In this document: one piece after another, positions 1 to 8,691 of the stretch | Layout: each line of letters starts with the position of its first letter | How positions within the stretch are numbered: the first letter of the stretch is position 1 | DNA from: Deferribacter desulfuricans SSM1 | GTDB taxonomy: Bacteria; Chrysiogenota; Deferribacteres; Deferribacterales; Deferribacteraceae | Assembly: GCF_000010985.1 (NCBI RefSeq) | Contig: NC_013939.1 | Span: forward strand, 1,083,501 to 1,147,500 | Direction of reading: 5' to 3' | DNA length: 64,000 nt | Position numbers and translations under genes: made by a program | The notes under the pieces: model-generated | Told to the model about the DNA's origin: nothing | Databases searched by the model: none | Seen by the model: the letters and a program-made list of their open reading frames with translations, nothing else

Positions 1-1
1 A

Positions 2-118
2 AAAGGTTTTGATAACTTTGTGGTTATTCTAAAGGATGATTCTCAAAAAATGATTTATAAACATGCAATATCTACGATTGCTCCTTCAGAAGAAATTGAA
101 GAAATTGAAATGGTTTAA
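2..118 (+). CDS. hfq: RNA chaperone Hfq, C-terminal part (5' end outside window)
   Basis: The reading frame is open from the window edge and ends with TAA at 116-118. The 38 visible residues include [11 protein letters not shown] and [10 protein letters not shown], which match the Sm2 region of Hfq, where the conserved YKHA(I/V)S stretch helps form the RNA-binding ring. Hfq is a hexameric RNA chaperone that helps small RNAs act on mRNAs. The tail after the Sm core is short and acidic (EEIEEIEMV). The next gene starts at the base directly after the stop codon, so the two are probably cotranscribed. Only the start is missing because of the window boundary. Confidence 0.93.
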   Translation, partial: KGFDNFVVILKDDSQKMIYKHAISTIAPSEEIEEIEMV

Positions 119-649
119 ATGGTTTATGGTGGAGGAGTTAGACAACCTGTAAAGGTTGTTTTTTATAATGCAATACTTACCAATGAATTATTGATAGATC
201 GTGTCGATGGTTACTTAAAAAATATTTTTGGTCTACCTGTTTTTAAATCTAATATATTCAATTTTGATCATACAAATTATTATGAAGATGAAATGGGTGA
301 AAGATTAATGAAATATTTTGCTTGCTATGATATAATAGATTATCCAGATAGGTTAGTTTTGTTTAAAAGATTAGCTGTGGATATTGAAGAATTGTTTATG
401 GTGGATGGGAAAAGGAAAGTGAATATTGATCCAGGTTATGTGGCGTTAGAAAAGGTGGTCGCTGCTAGTACTAAAAACTTTTCTCACCGAATATATTTGG
501 GTGATAATATTTATGCAGATTTGCAGCTTTATAGGAAAAAGAAGAGATTTAATCCTCTGCCATGGACTTTTTATGACTACAAGACCGATTTAGCTCTAGA
601 TTTTTTTGAAAAAGCTAGAGAGTATTTGGAGGGGTGTTTAAATGGATAA
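119..649 (+). CDS. DUF4416 family protein
   Basis: A 176-residue soluble protein of a family with no known function. The pattern FNFDHTNYYEDEMG near the N-terminus, then VNIDPGYVALEKVV, STKNFSHRIYLG and LPWTFYDYKT, is what I recall of DUF4416 in Deltaproteobacteria and related phyla. The start ATG directly follows the hfq stop and has no clear Shine-Dalgarno sequence, so translation is probably coupled to hfq. The 3' end overlaps the diguanylate cyclase gene by 8 bases. No membrane segment or signal peptide is visible. I assign no biochemical role. Confidence 0.8.
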   Translation: MVYGGGVRQPVKVVFYNAILTNELLIDRVDGYLKNIFGLPVFKSNIFNFDHTNYYEDEMGERLMKYFACYDIIDYPDRLVLFKRLAVDIEELFMVDGKRKVNIDPGYVALEKVVAASTKNFSHRIYLGDNIYADLQLYRKKKRFNPLPWTFYDYKTDLALDFFEKAREYLEGCLNG

Positions 650-1856
650 GTATATTAATTATAATGAAATGTTTGATAGTATTGCTATAGAAATTATGAA
701 TATTTTAATAAATGTTCGTAAGAATAATCAAAATCTCAGTAAGGATGTAATTAAAGAGTATTTATTGAATAATAACAGGTTAAAAGATTTATTTAACGAA
801 GATATATGCAAAAAAAATTTAAATGAGCTTAAAAAAGAGCTTGTGCAGATTATTTTAAAGGTTGAAAGTATATTGCCAACTGATACGGTTAAAGAGTTTA
901 GAGATAAAATAGAAGCTGCTAATGATATCTGTTATTTAAATGAAGTTTTCTTAGAAGTCACAAATTATTTTGCTAATTATTTATTAAAAGTGATTGGGAC
1001 ATTTAATAAGGTTTGGGATGTTTTAAAAGATACTTTAAAGTTTATGGAAATTTCAAATGATAAAATCTTTTCAATTCTTGATAGTAGTAAAGAGATTTTT
1101 ATCGAAGAGATTAAAAACAGTGAAAAGTTAGATGAACATATTGAAACCATAGAAAAAGAGACTTTTTTGGAAAATAACTTAGATAATTTGAAAAAGAAAC
1201 TTTTAGAAAAATTGACCAATATAAAAAACAGTCTAAAAGAGACTCGTAACCAAAGGAAAAATCAATTAAAGAAACTTGATACTGAAGTTAATAAAGTAAA
1301 AGAAGATATAAACAGATATAAAGAGCAAATTCAACAATTGCAAGACACTATAAAACAGTTTAAGAAGGAAGCGATAGTTGATTCTTTAACAAATATTTAT
1401 AATAGAAACTATCTTGAAAGGAAGTATCCAGAAGAATTTGAAAAATTTAAGCGATATGGGCAACCACTCTCTGTAATTATGCTTGATATAGATGACTTTA
1501 AAAAAGTTAATGATAATTTTGGTCATCAGATTGGTGATAATGTGTTAAGGTATTTTGCAACAGTTATTAAGAATAATATCAGAAAAGTTGATATCCCTTT
1601 TAGATACGGAGGAGAAGAGTTCCTTATTTTGCTACCTCATACGAAACTAGAACAAGCTATGGTTGTGGCAAATAGGATACATAAAGAGTTGAATGATACT
1701 ATGTTTAAAGTTAAAGGATTGACTTTGAAAGTTACAGCCAGTATTGGTGTAACTGAAGCAAGAGAAAGTGATAGTATGGAATCCTTGATAAAAAGGGTGG
1801 ATGACCTTTTATTGAAGGTGAAAAAAGAGGGTAAAAATAGGGTTTTAAGTGGTTAA
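642..1856 (+). CDS. diguanylate cyclase (GGDEF domain) with helical N-terminal domain
   Basis: 404 residues. The C-terminal ~165 residues are a GGDEF domain that makes cyclic di-GMP from two GTP: DSLTNIYNRNYLE, DIDDFKKVNDNFGH and the active-site motif GGEEF at residues 323-327. RKVD at 314-317 lies exactly five residues before GGEEF, the position of the product-inhibition I-site, so feedback inhibition is likely. The N-terminal ~240 residues are helical, with a lysine- and glutamine-rich coiled coil at about 170-245, and contain no sensor domain I recognise. There is no membrane segment, so the protein should be cytoplasmic. A good ribosome-binding site (GGAGGGG) lies inside the end of the previous gene. 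Confidence 0.93.
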   Translation: MDKYINYNEMFDSIAIEIMNILINVRKNNQNLSKDVIKEYLLNNNRLKDLFNEDICKKNLNELKKELVQIILKVESILPTDTVKEFRDKIEAANDICYLNEVFLEVTNYFANYLLKVIGTFNKVWDVLKDTLKFMEISNDKIFSILDSSKEIFIEEIKNSEKLDEHIETIEKETFLENNLDNLKKKLLEKLTNIKNSLKETRNQRKNQLKKLDTEVNKVKEDINRYKEQIQQLQDTIKQFKKEAIVDSLTNIYNRNYLERKYPEEFEKFKRYGQPLSVIMLDIDDFKKVNDNFGHQIGDNVLRYFATVIKNNIRKVDIPFRYGGEEFLILLPHTKLEQAMVVANRIHKELNDTMFKVKGLTLKVTASIGVTEARESDSMESLIKRVDDLLLKVKKEGKNRVLSG

Positions 1857-3015
1857 CGATAAGTTTGATTTATTGATTAACCATCTAAAAAATGCAAATT
1901 TAGAAAGTAAAGATGGTTTGTTGTTATTTTTAAAATCGTTAAAACTTCCATATAATGAAGTTTTTTATGATATATATAAAGATAAAAAGTTTTTAGGCAA
2001 TATAGAATTAGATATTTATTCAAAGAAATCTAATATTAACCAAATAAATCTTATTTTGGAAAAATCAATCCCGGTAGATTTTAAAAGGTTGCCAATTATA
2101 ATTTTTCTCATTTTAAAAAATTATCCAGAATTAATTGAAAAAGTAGTCCTTTATTTCAATAGTTTTAGCTATGATATAAAAAGGGATATTTTAAAAAATT
2201 TTTTGTTTGATGAGAATATCTTGATAAAATTTTCAAAACTTCTTCTAAATGATACTGATTTTATAAAATTACTTGTTGAACTAAAAAAATTAACCAAAAA
2301 AATTGCTCACATTTTATCGTGTTCAACAGAACCTGAAGTTTTGTTTTATCTATCAAACTATGATGAGATAATAAAACATGATGTGGTCTTGGTTTCAAAG
2401 CTTTTAAAAAACCCATATACTCCAGATGAGTCAATAGTTAGATTAAAACAGTTGCTTTTTGAACTCAAAGAAAAAGAAGTTTCAAAAGATAAAGCTGAAA
2501 ATGAAGCCCAAGAAAAAGAAGAGACAGAGAATGAAAGTAAAGATAACTTGTTTATAGCGCTAGATAAATTTGAAGAAAAAGTTGATGAGAAGATAGAAGA
2601 GTCTTTATATTCACGTATATTAAAGATGAGTGTACCTGAAAAGATAAAACTTGCTTTAAAAGGGAATAAAAGTGCTAGGAATATATTAATAAAAGATTCA
2701 AACAAGCAGATAGCACTTTCTGTATTAAAAAATCCAAGAATTACTATGGAAGAGATTGATATGGTAACAAAGAATAAAACCACACCTGATTTTATTTTGA
2801 GGGAGATTGCAAGAAGTAATAGCTGGATAAAAGATTATCAAATAATAAAAAATTTAGTTTTTAACCCTAAGACACCTCTCGATGTTAGCATACATTTTAT
2901 TAATAGGCTATATTTAAAAGATTTAGAATATTTGTCAAAGTCCAAAGAAGTCCCAAATGTTGTGCAAGCACAAGCATATAGATTAGTACAACAAAAAAAT
3001 AAGATGAAAAAATGA
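1849..3015 (+). CDS. helical-repeat protein of unknown function
   Basis: 388 residues with a GTG start overlapping the cyclase gene by 8 bases. The N-terminal half is helical and poorly conserved in appearance. Residues about 205-245 are a highly charged Lys/Glu linker. The C-terminal ~140 residues contain successive short units with the core KNP(R/K)(I/T)T or NPKTP, as in VLKNPRITMEEIDMV, LREIARSNSWIKDYQI and NLVFNPKTPLDVSI. This looks like a leucine-rich-variant or HEAT-like helical repeat, a tail I recall in proteins of Geobacter and relatives. Function is unknown. Its place between a cyclase and ftsB suggests a cytoplasmic adaptor, but that is only inference. Confidence 0.7.
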   Translation: MVNDKFDLLINHLKNANLESKDGLLLFLKSLKLPYNEVFYDIYKDKKFLGNIELDIYSKKSNINQINLILEKSIPVDFKRLPIIIFLILKNYPELIEKVVLYFNSFSYDIKRDILKNFLFDENILIKFSKLLLNDTDFIKLLVELKKLTKKIAHILSCSTEPEVLFYLSNYDEIIKHDVVLVSKLLKNPYTPDESIVRLKQLLFELKEKEVSKDKAENEAQEKEETENESKDNLFIALDKFEEKVDEKIEESLYSRILKMSVPEKIKLALKGNKSARNILIKDSNKQIALSVLKNPRITMEEIDMVTKNKTTPDFILREIARSNSWIKDYQIIKNLVFNPKTPLDVSIHFINRLYLKDLEYLSKSKEVPNVVQAQAYRLVQQKNKMKK

Positions 3016-3299
3016 TAAGACAAAATTTAATACTGATAGCATTTATTATATTTTTAATAGCTTATTTAATCTTTGGTGATTATGGTATATTAAGTTATAT
3101 AAGATTGGTAAAAATAAAGCATAATTATGAGCAACAGATAGTGGAAATGGATAAAAAAATCAAAGAGTTAAAAAAAGAGGTTGAGTTTTTACAAAAAGAT
3201 AAAGATTATCTTGAGATGATTATAAGGAAAGAGCTGAATTTGAAAAAACCAAATGAAGATCTTTTTATTTTAGATGATAATATTTCGGACAAAAAATGA
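3012..3299 (+). CDS. ftsB: FtsB/DivIC-type cell division protein
   Basis: A 95-residue single-pass membrane protein. It has a transmembrane helix at about residues 6-28 and then a coiled coil (EQQIVEMDKKIKELKKEVEFLQKDK), ending in the septum-formation-initiator pattern YLEMIIRKELNLKKPNE. FtsB bridges FtsL and FtsQ at the divisome and helps activate septal peptidoglycan synthesis. The start overlaps the previous stop as ATGA, and the end overlaps xseA the same way, so all three are translationally coupled. Assignment rests on length, topology and the conserved arginine-glutamate-leucine region after the coil. Confidence 0.88.
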   Translation: MIRQNLILIAFIIFLIAYLIFGDYGILSYIRLVKIKHNYEQQIVEMDKKIKELKKEVEFLQKDKDYLEMIIRKELNLKKPNEDLFILDDNISDKK

Positions 3300-4636
3300 G
3301 CAAACTCACTGTATCAGAGCTTACCAACAAAATAAAAAATATTTTAGAAAATAGCTTTACTGGGCCTGTTAGTGTAGTTGGCGAAATATCAAATTATTCT
3401 GTGTCTTCTCTTGGTCATTGTTATTTTACTTTGAAAGATGATAATGCACAGATAAAATGTGTTTTTTTTAAAAGATATAGAATTTTATTGAGAGATTATG
3501 AGCCCAAAAATGGGGATAAAGTAGTAGTTACGGGTGATTTGACTGTTTATGAAAAGGATGGTTTATATCAGATTATTGTTAAAAAAATTGAGTATGATTC
3601 TGTAGGTGATTTTTATAAAAAATTTGAAGAAACTAAGCGAAAACTCGAAAAAGAGGGTTTTTTTGATTCTGATTTAAAAAAAGAGATACCAAAACTTGTA
3701 AAGAGAGTTGCTATCATAACTTCTCCAACAGGTGCAGCAATTAAAGATTTTATAAGGACAATAAAAAAGAATAGTGTAAATATGATTGTGGATATTTGGC
3801 CGGCACCCGTTCAAGGGGATGATGCTATCCCTATTATAATTGATCAGATTACAAAAATTAATAATTTTGTTGATTATTATGATATTTTGATATTGATGAG
3901 AGGGGGTGGATCTTTAGAAGATCTTTCTATATTTAATGATGAATTTCTTGCGAGATCCCTTTTTCATTCTAAAATTCCAACAATTTCTGCAATAGGACAT
4001 GAAAGAGATTTTACCATATGCGATTTTGTTGCTGATTTGAGAGTAGCTACCCCCACTGCTGCTGCAGAAAAGGTATCTGAATATTACGTAACAATTGAAG
4101 AAAAAATTGATAATTTGACTAAACATCTCATTAAGGAGATGGAGTATAAGTTAATGAATAATCTACAATATTTAGATACACTTGATGCTAGAATCCAGAA
4201 AAATTCTCCTTATCAAAAAGTGAGAACCAAAATTCAAGAAATAACTTTAATGGAGAGGAAAATTTTAGAAAATCTAAAAAGTAGTTTGTTTCAAAATGAA
4301 AAGATAGTCGTAGAATATCTTAGAAGAATAGAAAGAGAAAATCCAATGTATAAATTAGAAAATTTTAATATTAAAGTTGATCAATTTATTAAAAACATGA
4401 AAACTATTTTATTGGGTAAGTTAGAAGTCTTAAATAACAGAGTTGATTCTATGATGAATAGCTTGAATTTGACTAACCCTGAAAATATATTAGAAAAAGG
4501 TTATGCGATAGTTTTACAAGATAAAAATCCAGTCGTAAGTGTAAATTCTGTTCATCTTGAAGATGAGCTTGAAATTAAAATGAAAGATGGTTATATTAAC
4601 ATTTTTGTTACTGGTAAAAAAGTTCGGAGGAAATAG
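3296..4636 (+). CDS. xseA: exodeoxyribonuclease VII large subunit
   Basis: 446 residues, the usual size. The N-terminal OB fold (VVGEISNYSVSSLGHCYFTLKD, residues ~22-43) binds single-stranded DNA. The catalytic region carries AIITSPTGAAIKDF, the RGGGS loop near residue 203 and GHERDFTICDFVADLRVATP near 235. The C-terminal part is a long coiled coil that would bind XseB subunits, followed by the conserved PENILEKGYAIV strand. The enzyme degrades single-stranded DNA from both ends. The small-subunit gene xseB, often adjacent, is not seen next to it. The start codon overlaps the ftsB stop (ATGA). Confidence 0.97.
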   Translation: MSKLTVSELTNKIKNILENSFTGPVSVVGEISNYSVSSLGHCYFTLKDDNAQIKCVFFKRYRILLRDYEPKNGDKVVVTGDLTVYEKDGLYQIIVKKIEYDSVGDFYKKFEETKRKLEKEGFFDSDLKKEIPKLVKRVAIITSPTGAAIKDFIRTIKKNSVNMIVDIWPAPVQGDDAIPIIIDQITKINNFVDYYDILILMRGGGSLEDLSIFNDEFLARSLFHSKIPTISAIGHERDFTICDFVADLRVATPTAAAEKVSEYYVTIEEKIDNLTKHLIKEMEYKLMNNLQYLDTLDARIQKNSPYQKVRTKIQEITLMERKILENLKSSLFQNEKIVVEYLRRIERENPMYKLENFNIKVDQFIKNMKTILLGKLEVLNNRVDSMMNSLNLTNPENILEKGYAIVLQDKNPVVSVNSVHLEDELEIKMKDGYINIFVTGKKVRRK

Positions 4637-5110
4637 ATGGATAGAATACCTATAACAAAAGAAGGTTATGAAAAAGTAAAAGCTGAGCTTGAAAGGCTTA
4701 AGAAGGTAGAAAGAAGAGAAGTTATAAAGGCTATTGAAGAAGCAAGAGGGCATGGTGATTTAAGTGAAAATGCGGAATATGATGCAGCAAAAGAAAGACA
4801 AGGGATGATAGAAGCAAGAATTGCCGAATTAGAATCTAAGATGGCAAGATTTGAAGTTATTGATACATCAAAATTAAAGGGTGATAAAGTTGTATTTGGT
4901 GCTACAGTAAAAATCGAAAACCTGGATACAGGAGAAATAAAAACATATAAAATTGTAGGCCCTGATGAATCTGATATTTCAAAAGGTTATATTTCTATCA
5001 TTTCACCAATTGCAAGAGCCCTTGTAGGTAAAAAAGTTGGTGATGATGTAACTGTTATTGCACCAAATGGTGAAGTGGAGTATGAAATATTAGAAATATC
5101 TTTTGATTAA
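4637..5110 (+). CDS. greA: transcription elongation factor GreA
   Basis: 157 residues, full length. The N-terminal coiled-coil hairpin holds the family signature GDLSENAEYDAAKERQ with the acidic tip residues that reach the RNA polymerase active site and trigger cleavage of backtracked RNA. The C-terminal domain has the expected IVGPDESDISKGYISI and SPIARALVGKKVGD segments. The start codon follows the xseA stop without a gap and is preceded by GGAGG inside the end of xseA. It is the fourth gene of the run ftsB-xseA-greA. Confidence 0.98.
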   Translation: MDRIPITKEGYEKVKAELERLKKVERREVIKAIEEARGHGDLSENAEYDAAKERQGMIEARIAELESKMARFEVIDTSKLKGDKVVFGATVKIENLDTGEIKTYKIVGPDESDISKGYISIISPIARALVGKKVGDDVTVIAPNGEVEYEILEISFD

Positions 5111-5116
5111 AAATTC

Positions 5117-6478
5117 ATGGGTTACAATATACTTATTGTTGATGATGAAAAATCTTTTAGAGATTTTTTGGAAATTTTGTTTGTCGATGAAGGTTTTAAT
5201 GTATTTTTAGCAAAAGATGTTTCTGGTGCTATCGAAATTTTAGAAAAAGAGAAGATTGATATAGTCTTATCCGATTTAGTATTAAAAGATGAAGATGGTT
5301 TAGATATTGCTCGATTTTGTAAAGAAAATAATCTCAAAATACCTGTAATCCTTATGACTGCTTATGCAAGTAATGAAACGGCAATAGAATCTGTAAAACT
5401 CGACGTGGTTGATTATATCACAAAACCTTTCGATACTGATGAATTATTAGATCTTATTCATGAGGTATTATTAAACAATAAAGCTGAAGCCGATACTTGC
5501 TGTGAAGGCTTAGAAGAAATTATAGGCCAAAGTCCTGAAATAATAAATATTAAAAAAGAAATTATAAATGTTTCAAAAAGTGATGCTACAGTTTTAATCA
5601 CTGGTGAATCAGGTACAGGGAAGGAGCTGGTAGCCAGAGCAATTCATAAGTTGAGTGATAGAAACAATAAACCTTTTGTGCCTATTAATTGTGCTGCAAT
5701 CCCATCAGAGCTTTTGGAATCAGAGTTGTTTGGGTATAAAAAGGGTGCTTTTACTGGTGCTAATTATGATAAACCTGGTATTTTTGAAGCAGCTAATGGA
5801 GGGACAGTTTTTTTAGATGAAATTGCTGATATGCCTTTAAGTTTACAATCAAAGTTGTTGAGAGTGTTACAGGAATCTGTTGTGAGACCTATAGGTAGTA
5901 ATATAGAAAAAAGAGTTGATATAAGACTTATCGCTGCTACTAATAAAAACTTATCAGATGAAATTGAAAAAGGTTCGTTCAGAGAAGATTTATTTTACAG
6001 ATTAAATGTATTTAATATTCATTTGCCTCCTTTGAGAGATAGAAAAGATGATTTATTACTTTTGATTAATCACTTTATTGATAAATATTCAAAGAAATAT
6101 ATGAAGAATATTAAAGGAATTTCGTTCCCAGCTTTAAGATTGCTTGAAAATTATTCTTTTCCAGGTAACGTTAGAGAATTAGAAAATATTATTGAGAGAG
6201 CTGTTATTATTGAAAAAACATCAAAGATTTTGCCATCAAGTATTAGCTTAAAAATTGTTGGAAATGAAGATAAACATGTTAAGCATGATTTTACAAATGA
6301 AGAAGAATTAGAAATACCGGAAAATTTTTCTTTGGAGAATCATATAGCAGATATAGAAAAAAGGTATATAGTTAAAGCTTTGAGTATGACAAACTATAAT
6401 AAAACTAAAGCAGCTAAGTTATTGGGTATAACGCTTAGAACTTTACGATATAAGATGGATAAATATGGACTCAAATAA
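5117..6478 (+). CDS. sigma-54-dependent response regulator, PilR/NtrC type
   Basis: 453 residues in the standard NtrC order. The receiver domain (1-120) has the acidic pocket VDDE, phosphoacceptor D53 and KPF. The AAA+ domain (~135-370) has Walker A GESGTGKE, the sigma-54 contact loop GAFTGA and Walker B GGTVFLDEI. A Fis-type helix-turn-helix ends the protein (TKAAKLLGITLRTLRYKMDK). With all motifs intact it should be an active ATPase activator of sigma-54 RNA polymerase. The start region (RDFLEILF) and TAYASNETAIES resemble PilR, and an orphan PilS-like kinase lies at 22.9 kb, so they may be partners. That pairing is inference. Confidence 0.92.
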   Translation: MGYNILIVDDEKSFRDFLEILFVDEGFNVFLAKDVSGAIEILEKEKIDIVLSDLVLKDEDGLDIARFCKENNLKIPVILMTAYASNETAIESVKLDVVDYITKPFDTDELLDLIHEVLLNNKAEADTCCEGLEEIIGQSPEIINIKKEIINVSKSDATVLITGESGTGKELVARAIHKLSDRNNKPFVPINCAAIPSELLESELFGYKKGAFTGANYDKPGIFEAANGGTVFLDEIADMPLSLQSKLLRVLQESVVRPIGSNIEKRVDIRLIAATNKNLSDEIEKGSFREDLFYRLNVFNIHLPPLRDRKDDLLLLINHFIDKYSKKYMKNIKGISFPALRLLENYSFPGNVRELENIIERAVIIEKTSKILPSSISLKIVGNEDKHVKHDFTNEEELEIPENFSLENHIADIEKRYIVKALSMTNYNKTKAAKLLGITLRTLRYKMDKYGLK

Positions 6479-7022
6479 GAACTTTAATATTGCAAATCAA
6501 CTGACTTTTTTAAGGTTAATTATTGTACCTATATTTTTAATTTTCTTATTTATAGATAAAAGATATTCTAATATTGTTGCAGCTTTTTTGTTTATTATTG
6601 CTTCTTTTACAGATTTTATAGATGGTTATATTGCTAGGAAGTATAATCTTGTTACTAATTTGGGTAAAATTATTGATCCAATTGCGGATAAAATATTAGT
6701 GGCTTCAGCTTTAGTTGGGTTAGTGGAGCTTAAGAGGATACCTGCGTGGATAGTAATTATTTTACTTTCTAGAGAATTTGCTGTAGGAGCATTAAGAAAT
6801 TTCGCTTCAACAAAAGGGGTTGTCATACCAGCAGGTATGAGTGGAAAGATAAAAACTACACTTCAAATGATTAGTATTTCTATGATTATATACAAAGAAA
6901 AATTGTTAGGGGTTGATATGTATTATTTGGGTAAAATTTTACTCTATATTTCAGTAATTATTTCAGTTTTATCATTAATCGATTATTTTTATAAGTATTT
7001 TAAAAAAGGTAACCAAAATTGA
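6465..7022 (+). CDS. pgsA: CDP-diacylglycerol-glycerol-3-phosphate 3-phosphatidyltransferase
   Basis: 185 residues with several transmembrane helices. The CDP-alcohol phosphotransferase motif DGYIARKYNLVTNLGKIIDP begins at D53 and continues to IADK, with the required aspartates and glycines. The enzyme makes phosphatidylglycerol phosphate, the committed step to phosphatidylglycerol and cardiolipin, in the inner membrane. The gene overlaps the regulator upstream by 14 bases and the DUF362 gene downstream by 4. PlsY, which makes the precursor lysophosphatidate, is encoded two genes on, giving a phospholipid theme to this stretch. Confidence 0.95.
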   Translation: MDSNKNFNIANQLTFLRLIIVPIFLIFLFIDKRYSNIVAAFLFIIASFTDFIDGYIARKYNLVTNLGKIIDPIADKILVASALVGLVELKRIPAWIVIILLSREFAVGALRNFASTKGVVIPAGMSGKIKTTLQMISISMIIYKEKLLGVDMYYLGKILLYISVIISVLSLIDYFYKYFKKGNQN

Positions 7023-8101
7023 ATGTAACAATTGAGAAAGTTTCTGATTATGATGTAGAAAAACTTAAAGATTTTTTTTTAAACAGTTTAACTAAAAGTA
7101 GAAAATTTAAAAATCAAAAAAAAGTTTTACTCAAACCAAATTTATTACAGGCTTCTCCCCCAGATAAAGCTATAACTACACATCCACTTTTTATAAAAGG
7201 GGTTGTGTTGGCTTTATTAGAATTGGATAGTAGTATTGAAATTTTGATAGGGGATAGTCCTGGAGCAAATTTTATTAATTACAACAGGGTATTAGAAAGA
7301 ACAGGAATGTTAGATATTATAAATGAATTTAATATTTCCCCTGTTAAGATAGAGGAATACCCCCCTAAAATTTATAACGGTTTATTGTTAAGTTCCATTG
7401 TAGAACATGTTGATTGTATTATTAACCTTGCAAAATTAAAAACGCATTCTCTAACTGGATTAACATTATGTGTTAAAAATCTATTTGGATTGATCCCAGG
7501 TAATTATAAAGTAAAATATCATAAAGATTATCCAGTCAACAAAGAGCTAGGTGTAAATATTGCAAAAATTTATGAATTTTTAAAAAATAAAACTATTTCT
7601 TTTATTGATGGTATATTGGCTCATGAAGGTGAAGGGCCATCAAGAGGTAGAGCTAATAAATTGGGTATAGTTGGTTTTTCTGATGATGCAGAAGTTTTAG
7701 ATATGGCGATCACAAAATTATTAGGACTGCCCCCTGAATTTTGTAAAACTAATATTTATTTTATTGATAAAGTTGATAATATTGAAGATTGTTTACCTCA
7801 AAATCTTAAAATTAATGGGATTAAACTGCCTATTTCTACAAAAATTGATTTTCTACCAAATTGGTTGAAGAAATTTGTAGCTGATAGTATAAAAGTTAAA
7901 CCAGAAATAATGAAAAGTGATTGTATTAAATGTTATTTATGCTATAAGTCTTGTCCAGTTGAGGCTATTAGTTTAGATAATGATAAATTTCCAGTTGTAA
8001 ATAAAAATGACTGTATTGAATGTTACTGTTGTTATGAGGTTTGTGAATCTGATGCCATTAGACTTAAAAGATCGTTATTACACAGGTTGTATGTGAGATG
8101 A
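7019..8101 (+). CDS. DUF362 protein with two 4Fe-4S clusters
   Basis: 360 residues. The N-terminal ~290 residues are a DUF362 domain (KVLLKPNLL near residue 40, INLAKLKTHSLTGLTLCVKNLFGL near 140). The C-terminus is a ferredoxin-type module with two clusters: CIKCYLCYKSCP and CIECYCCYEVC. The only in-frame start that keeps the N-terminus is TTG at 7019, which overlaps the pgsA stop. The nearby ATG at 7023 is in another frame. The protein probably carries electrons in the cytoplasm, but substrates of DUF362 proteins are not known. Its position between pgsA and plsY is curious and does not prove a role in lipids. Confidence 0.88.
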   Translation: MNVTIEKVSDYDVEKLKDFFLNSLTKSRKFKNQKKVLLKPNLLQASPPDKAITTHPLFIKGVVLALLELDSSIEILIGDSPGANFINYNRVLERTGMLDIINEFNISPVKIEEYPPKIYNGLLLSSIVEHVDCIINLAKLKTHSLTGLTLCVKNLFGLIPGNYKVKYHKDYPVNKELGVNIAKIYEFLKNKTISFIDGILAHEGEGPSRGRANKLGIVGFSDDAEVLDMAITKLLGLPPEFCKTNIYFIDKVDNIEDCLPQNLKINGIKLPISTKIDFLPNWLKKFVADSIKVKPEIMKSDCIKCYLCYKSCPVEAISLDNDKFPVVNKNDCIECYCCYEVCESDAIRLKRSLLHRLYVR

Positions 8102-8691
8102 GTGTATTGTTAGTTATTATCTCATATTTGATAGGTTCTATACCCACTGCTTATCTTGTAGTTAAGCTTGTAAAAGGGGTTGATATAAGAGAAGTAGGTA
8201 GTGGTAATGTTGGTGCTACGAATGCTGGTAGAGTTTTAGGGTTTTATGGATTTTTGATAGTATTTTTGATAGATATGTTAAAGGGTTTTTTACCTGTGTA
8301 TATTGCAAAAACAATATATGGTGATGTATTTATTATTTATCTTGTAGCTCTTGCAACCATTTTTGGACATACATTTACAATATTTTTAAACTTTAAAGGT
8401 GGAAAAGGTGTTGCAACAGGTGTAGGTGTTTATTTAGCTTTATCCCCTTACAATTTGCTTTATGCTTTTATAGCTTTTATCGTTGTGGTTGCTCTTTTTA
8501 GAATGGTTTCATTGGGCTCTATAATTGCTGCATGTGTATTGGCAATTTTGATATGGGTAAACGAAGCATCAATAATTTTAAAGATATTCACTACTGTCTT
8601 AGCAATATTTGTGATTTATAAACATAGAGAGAATATAAAAAGGATATTAAATGGTACAGAAAAGAAAATTGGGGAGAAGGTAAATATATGA
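8098..8691 (+). CDS. plsY: acyl-phosphate glycerol-3-phosphate acyltransferase PlsY
   Basis: 197-residue integral membrane protein. It shows all three family motifs: SYLIGSIPTAYLV at the start, GSGNVGATNAGR in the first cytoplasmic loop and FKGGKGVATGVGVYL in the next. PlsY moves an acyl group from acyl phosphate to glycerol 3-phosphate, the first committed step of membrane phospholipid synthesis. The start overlaps the previous stop as ATGA, and the end overlaps ribD as ATGA. Confidence 0.97.
   Translation: MSVLLVIISYLIGSIPTAYLVVKLVKGVDIREVGSGNVGATNAGRVLGFYGFLIVFLIDMLKGFLPVYIAKTIYGDVFIIYLVALATIFGHTFTIFLNFKGGKGVATGVGVYLALSPYNLLYAFIAFIVVVALFRMVSLGSIIAACVLAILIWVNEASIILKIFTTVLAIFVIYKHRENIKRILNGTEKKIGEKVNI

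Noticed and set aside
2358-2783. 141-codon leftward frame rich in serine and phenylalanine
   Set aside because: It is the complement of the Lys/Glu-rich linker of the helical-repeat protein, which produces such frames in AT-rich DNA.
6823-6840. Hairpin TCATACC-AGCA-GGTATGA inside pgsA
   Set aside because: A 7-bp arm within a conserved coding region is expected by chance at this scale and has no T-run.
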